From NCBI GenBank assembly GCA_965230625.1, contig CBDDLL010000001.1, forward strand, positions 186,001 to 250,000: a DNA stretch of 64,000 nt, given 5' to 3'. Positions within the stretch are counted from its first letter, which is position 1. Each line of letters starts with the position of its first letter. The stretch is from Saccharicrinis sp965230625. Lineage in GTDB: Bacteria > Bacteroidota > Bacteroidia > Bacteroidales > Marinilabiliaceae. The translations under genes and the position numbers were made by a program. Shown here in pieces: positions 60,489-64,000 of the stretch. The notes beneath the pieces were generated by a model. That model did not search any database. It was not told the origin of the DNA and worked only from the letters and a program-made list of their open reading frames with translations.

Positions 60489-62111
60489 TTACAACAGCAT
60501 GTAAATAGTCATATTTTTAGCAGAATTTAATGCATCATCAGACGTATGCACTATGGGTTCTCCTCTTTTATTAAAAGATGTATTAATCAATGCTTTTATA
60601 TTGTATTCATTATCTAATAAAGAAAGTAATTCAAACATAAAAGGATTTTGTTCCTTCTTGTATATTGTTTGAATTCTTGCAGTACCATCAACATGTACTA
60701 CGCCTTCAATTTCTTTTTTATTATCATTTAGAATATCAAAATCTAAAAGCATAAATTCCGACAAGTGATGAATACCAGATAATCCCGTAAAGTATTTTGC
60801 ATTTTTTTCTAACATAATAGGCGCTACTGGTCTGTACCATTCTCTACCTTTATGATACATACTTACCCTTTCTGCCAATTCCTTACTGTCAGCTTTAGCA
60901 ATAATACTTCTATTCCCAAGTGCCCTCGGACCAATTTCACCATATCCATTGCATATACCTATCACTTTACCTTGGCTAATCATAGCAGCTACCTCTTCAA
61001 TACAATGACTATCTATTTTAAAACTATCAGAAACCTCGCAATTATTTAAATATGGAGAATGTTTCTCAATTTGCCCATGTTTTTGCCATTCAACAAATGC
61101 CGCAGCCCCTAATGACAATCCACTATCTTCTGTGCATGGTGGTATGAGCAAGTCCTCAAATAATCCTGAATCAATAATAGCTTTATTTGCTATAATATTT
61201 AATGCTGAACCTCCAGTATAATAAAGATTCTTGGTGCCGGTTTTTTGTTTTAATCGTGTTAATTCAGCTAATAATTCGCGTATGAAAATATGCTGTAGAG
61301 TAGTTACAATATCGTGTAAAAACGGATCTTTGGTGTCCAATTGATTATTACTCCAATTGAAGTTCTTTTTGGCATTCTCAAAAAATACATTCTTTTTACC
61401 CCAACAATCCGAAAAATAATTGTTTTCCTTAAGCCATAATTCAAGTTTTTCAGAGTAAGTACCAAATGAAGCCAATCCCATCATTTTACCTGGAACTGAG
61501 TTCTGATGGTTAAACTTTGCTCCAATAATTCCAAAAACCAATGCATTTGCATTAAAAAAAGAAGAAAGATATTTCAATTTCCAGTGAAAATCCAGACATT
61601 TTATTTTTCCATTATCATAGTGCCATGCTGAAAAATTTGATAAACTTCCTCCTCCATCAAAATGAATAAGTAAACTATTGTTTTTAAAAGCCCCATAGAA
61701 TGGTAAACAACTTCCAACATGAGCTAACTCGTGATTTATTGAATATGCTATACGCTCATGATCTAACCACCAGCATCTTCCTTCTTCAGGATAGGGATAA
61801 AGTTTGTTATTTAGTGGTCCTTCATATCTAATTTTTCCGCAAGAAGATATCATAGCTCTTCCCACTACATTATCCGGAAAAACTAAATCAAATTCATCTC
61901 TAAGTAATCCTTCATCTTTTAAAACCTGGTATAACGATTGGTGGAGTTTGTTGTCGTGTTTATTTCTAGTTGATCGTTCATAGGTTAAATGCTTAATTAC
62001 TTTACCTTTTTCCATTAAGGTAAATGCATGATCATGAACAAAATATGGAGTATCTGAATTTGACCTATCCTGAATTGCATAAATGGATAGCGTAGGTTTT
62101 GTTGCATCCAT
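60489..62111 (-). CDS. NodU/CmcH-family carbamoyltransferase
   Basis: 540 residues. The N-terminal Kae1-like ASKHA domain has metal-binding SINHELAHVGSCLPFYG and the nucleotide loop IHFDGGGSLS. The C-terminal domain carries GEIGPRALGNRSIIA and the REWYRPVAPIM block. These enzymes transfer a carbamoyl group from carbamoyl phosphate to sugars or antibiotics. No biosynthetic cluster is visible, so the acceptor may be a surface glycan. It lies 3 bp after the DUF6427-like gene and is probably co-transcribed with it. Confidence 0.9.
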   Translation of the reverse strand: MDATKPTLSIYAIQDRSNSDTPYFVHDHAFTLMEKGKVIKHLTYERSTRNKHDNKLHQSLYQVLKDEGLLRDEFDLVFPDNVVGRAMISSCGKIRYEGPLNNKLYPYPEEGRCWWLDHERIAYSINHELAHVGSCLPFYGAFKNNSLLIHFDGGGSLSNFSAWHYDNGKIKCLDFHWKLKYLSSFFNANALVFGIIGAKFNHQNSVPGKMMGLASFGTYSEKLELWLKENNYFSDCWGKKNVFFENAKKNFNWSNNQLDTKDPFLHDIVTTLQHIFIRELLAELTRLKQKTGTKNLYYTGGSALNIIANKAIIDSGLFEDLLIPPCTEDSGLSLGAAAFVEWQKHGQIEKHSPYLNNCEVSDSFKIDSHCIEEVAAMISQGKVIGICNGYGEIGPRALGNRSIIAKADSKELAERVSMYHKGREWYRPVAPIMLEKNAKYFTGLSGIHHLSEFMLLDFDILNDNKKEIEGVVHVDGTARIQTIYKKEQNPFMFELLSLLDNEYNIKALINTSFNKRGEPIVHTSDDALNSAKNMTIYMLL

Positions 62112-62114
62112 TTT

Positions 62115-63095
62115 TTAAGATAATATTTGCCCTACTATAGCTATTAAAAATAAGCACGAAATTACAATATTCTGCCAAACTACAGACCGAATGTAATCAA
62201 TCAGATGAGCTATTATTATTGCATATGAAATACCTAGTAAGGGTAATAAATCAACATTTAATCCAGTAAACAGCATAACTCCTGTTAGATATATTGCACT
62301 ATAAATAAAAACCTGATACTGTAACCTGGTATATATTTTTTTAGTGCCATATGCACTTATTACCGACAATATTGCTATTAAAAGAATAAAACCAATAGTT
62401 GACAATAAATACACAGTATGCGATTGATGTTGATAGAGATGGTAAATTTTATCAATAGTTAATTTTAAATAATCCAAATACTCATATATACCTTCTCCAA
62501 ACGATAATGAATAACCTAACAGGAATAACCAGGGTACAATCAATCCAATTAATGAAGCCAACAATGTTTTAAAGGTTAATAACCTTAATGTAGACATTAA
62601 AATAATGAGTAGCGGATAAATTAGTACTAACTTATAACTAAAAATACTAGAAGTAGATATCCAAAGAGCCGCAAGGAAACATTCCTTCATTTTTTTTCTG
62701 TAATTATGCGCCTCAAATAGATAATCAAGAGCAACAATAAAAAACAATGCCGCTATCCACATTGGACTAAAACTTTGTACATCGAGTAATGTAGCAACTA
62801 TTAGCGTAAAAATATATCCAGGTAATGCAGATTGCTTACTTAATAAAGCATATCTCGAATTAATACGCGTTAAACTAAGATTAATAATTATAGCTAATAC
62901 AATTACAAATAAGTTTGCGATCCATGTTATTTCTGTTGTAAAAGAAAAAAATTTCCATAGTGGCATCCCACTATTAAAGGATTCAATACTTAATGCATTA
63001 TTGATTATAATAGGTTTTATCCAAAATAATATTATTAGCAGGAGCATAAATGTATATGCTCCTATCCTATTATTATGTATTAGCCTTATTATCAT
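62115..63095 (-). CDS. DUF6427-like polytopic membrane protein
   Basis: 326 residues with about nine hydrophobic helices and short loops. The start IIRLIHNNRIGAYTFMLLLIILFWIKP followed by SFNSGMPLWKF resembles the DUF6427 family of Bacteroidota, which often lies near purD. Its function is unknown. It sits 25 bp after purD on the same strand and 3 bp before the carbamoyltransferase, making a likely three-gene operon. Confidence 0.7.
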   Translation of the reverse strand: MIIRLIHNNRIGAYTFMLLLIILFWIKPIIINNALSIESFNSGMPLWKFFSFTTEITWIANLFVIVLAIIINLSLTRINSRYALLSKQSALPGYIFTLIVATLLDVQSFSPMWIAALFFIVALDYLFEAHNYRKKMKECFLAALWISTSSIFSYKLVLIYPLLIILMSTLRLLTFKTLLASLIGLIVPWLFLLGYSLSFGEGIYEYLDYLKLTIDKIYHLYQHQSHTVYLLSTIGFILLIAILSVISAYGTKKIYTRLQYQVFIYSAIYLTGVMLFTGLNVDLLPLLGISYAIIIAHLIDYIRSVVWQNIVISCLFLIAIVGQILS

Positions 63096-63120
63096 ACCAA
63101 AACTAATTTACTCCTTAACT

Positions 63121-64000
63121 TTATAAATCAAAGCCAATATCTTTACGATAGTATTTACCATCAAAATTAACTAATTCAGCGTTTTGATAAGATTTATCTA
63201 ATGCTTCTTTCATATCCTTCCCTACTGCACTCATTGCAATTACCCTTCCGCCATTTGTTAAAGTTTTTCCGTCTAGCTGTTTTGTTCCTGCATGAAATAC
63301 TATTCCATCAGCAACATTCTCCAAGCCCTTAATTTCTTTACCTTTTTCATAAGAACCCGGATATCCTCCAGATACCAACATTACAGTTGAAACAGTATTG
63401 TCCTCAATCTCTATTTTAGCATTTTTGAGATTACGCGCAGCAGCGGCTTCAAACAACTCTAATAGGTCACTTTTAATACGAGGCATAACTACTTCGGTTT
63501 CTGGGTCACCCATTCGCACATTATATTCTATAACATATGGATTATCACCCACCTTTATTAAGCCAATGAAAATAAAGCCTTTGTAAGGTATTTCATCATT
63601 ATAAAGGCCACTTACTGTTGGCTGAATAATGCGTTTATGAACTTTTTTCATAAAAGCTTCATCGGCAAACGTAACAGGACTTACTGCTCCCATTCCTCCA
63701 GTATTTAAACCGGTATCTCCTTCTCCAATTCTTTTATAATCTTTAGCTTCAGGAAGAACAACATAAGCAGAACCATCTGTTAAAATAAAAACAGACAATT
63801 CTATCCCATCCATAAATTCTTCTATAACTACTTTGTTACTTGCTTCTCCAAACTTTCCATCCAACATTGATTTAAGTTCGTTTTTAGCTTCACTTAAATC
63901 ATCGAGAATCAAAACGCCTTTACCTGCTGCTAGTCCATCTGCTTTTAGTACGTAAGGTGCTTTAAGTTCTTCAAGAAAATCCAGACCTTCTTGCAAGTTA
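63121..64000 (-). CDS. purD: Phosphoribosylamine-glycine ligase, 3' part
   Basis: About 293 C-terminal codons; the gene continues beyond the window end, and the TTG at 63996 is an internal codon, not a start. The ATP-grasp region is clear: APYVLKADGLAAGKGVLIL, VVIEEFMDGIELSVFILTDG, LNTGGMGAVSPV and the metal site VIEYNVRMGDPETEVVMPR. The C-terminal domain (VMLVSGGYPGSYEKG, HAGT, TNGGRVIAMSAVG) is complete. It catalyses the second step of purine synthesis. Confidence 0.96.
   Translation of the reverse strand, partial: NLQEGLDFLEELKAPYVLKADGLAAGKGVLILDDLSEAKNELKSMLDGKFGEASNKVVIEEFMDGIELSVFILTDGSAYVVLPEAKDYKRIGEGDTGLNTGGMGAVSPVTFADEAFMKKVHKRIIQPTVSGLYNDEIPYKGFIFIGLIKVGDNPYVIEYNVRMGDPETEVVMPRIKSDLLELFEAAAARNLKNAKIEIEDNTVSTVMLVSGGYPGSYEKGKEIKGLENVADGIVFHAGTKQLDGKTLTNGGRVIAMSAVGKDMKEALDKSYQNAELVNFDGKYYRKDIGFDL

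Overview
The window is AT-rich (visibly about one third G+C) and is typical Bacteroidota chromosome, most likely from a marine, Marinilabiliales/Bacteroidales-like organism. Signs of this are TAnnTTTG -7 promoter elements with TTG about 19 bp upstream, a type IX secretion tail on an exported polysaccharidase, TonB and OmpA/PorT-like barrels ending in TVGYTF, a propeller-type hybrid two-component sensor, a GH3-family protein, and the rplM-rpsI-rpsB-tsf order. The marine inference rests mainly on a GH26 enzyme whose architecture (glycine-rich linkers and two repeated CBM31-like modules) resembles beta-1,3-xylanases.

Layout. 1-4.0 kb: end of a flippase-like membrane gene, a PhoX/DUF839-like lipoprotein, and a di-haem cytochrome c peroxidase with an imelysin-like N-terminus. 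4-8.6 kb: metG, an LD-carboxypeptidase, YraN, MmcQ/YjbR and DUF502 genes. 8.6-12.5 kb: a TonB-dependent receptor and a beta-helix lipoprotein, probably a co-transcribed uptake pair. 12.8-19 kb: epimerase, OsmC, riboflavin synthase, a LytS/LytTR two-component pair, methyladenine glycosylase and guanine deaminase. 19.2-22.1 kb: ribosomal protein/Ts operon. 22.2-24.7 kb: TtcA-like tRNA thiolase, a duplicated fragment of its tail, a short exported protein and a methyltransferase. 24.7-33.8 kb: hybrid sensor kinase, glyS, nadB, glycosyltransferase. 33.9-39.9 kb: the modular GH26 enzyme, a GT2 gene and a decayed IS630-family insertion sequence. 40-44.5 kb: Spy-like protein, PBP1C, GT39. 44.6-49.4 kb: the accessory island described below, bounded by tRNA-Leu(CAA). 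49.6-54.8 kb: beta-barrel, deoxynucleoside kinase, GH3, CvpA, tyrS. 55-60.3 kb: six small outer-membrane barrels, five of them in two tandem paralogue families, and an exported protein. 60.5-64 kb: carbamoyltransferase, DUF6427-like membrane protein and purD (cut by the window end).

The most interesting region is 44.6-49.2 kb. A HipA-like kinase and a tyrosine recombinase, transcribed divergently, are both truncated at the same point (about 45,460-45,475). Downstream of the recombinase lie three unrelated accessory genes: a large PIN-like protein, an Imm35/YrhB-like protein and a SUKH (SMI1/KNR4) protein. The first two end inside attC-like imperfect palindromes closed by GGTAAC/GCTAAC and GTTAGC, which is the organisation of integron gene cassettes. 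The third ends next to a partial site and an unusual multi-hairpin element. I read this as a relic integron-like cassette array (CALIN-like) loaded with toxin/immunity-type genes.

Other notable non-coding signals are a 151-bp MITE-like insertion with its empty site visible in a neighbouring paralogue, two identical sigma-54-like promoter sequences in front of barrel genes, a direct repeat of the ttcA 3' end, and a 14-bp inverted repeat upstream of the GH26 gene. All family assignments are from reading motifs; no database search was possible.
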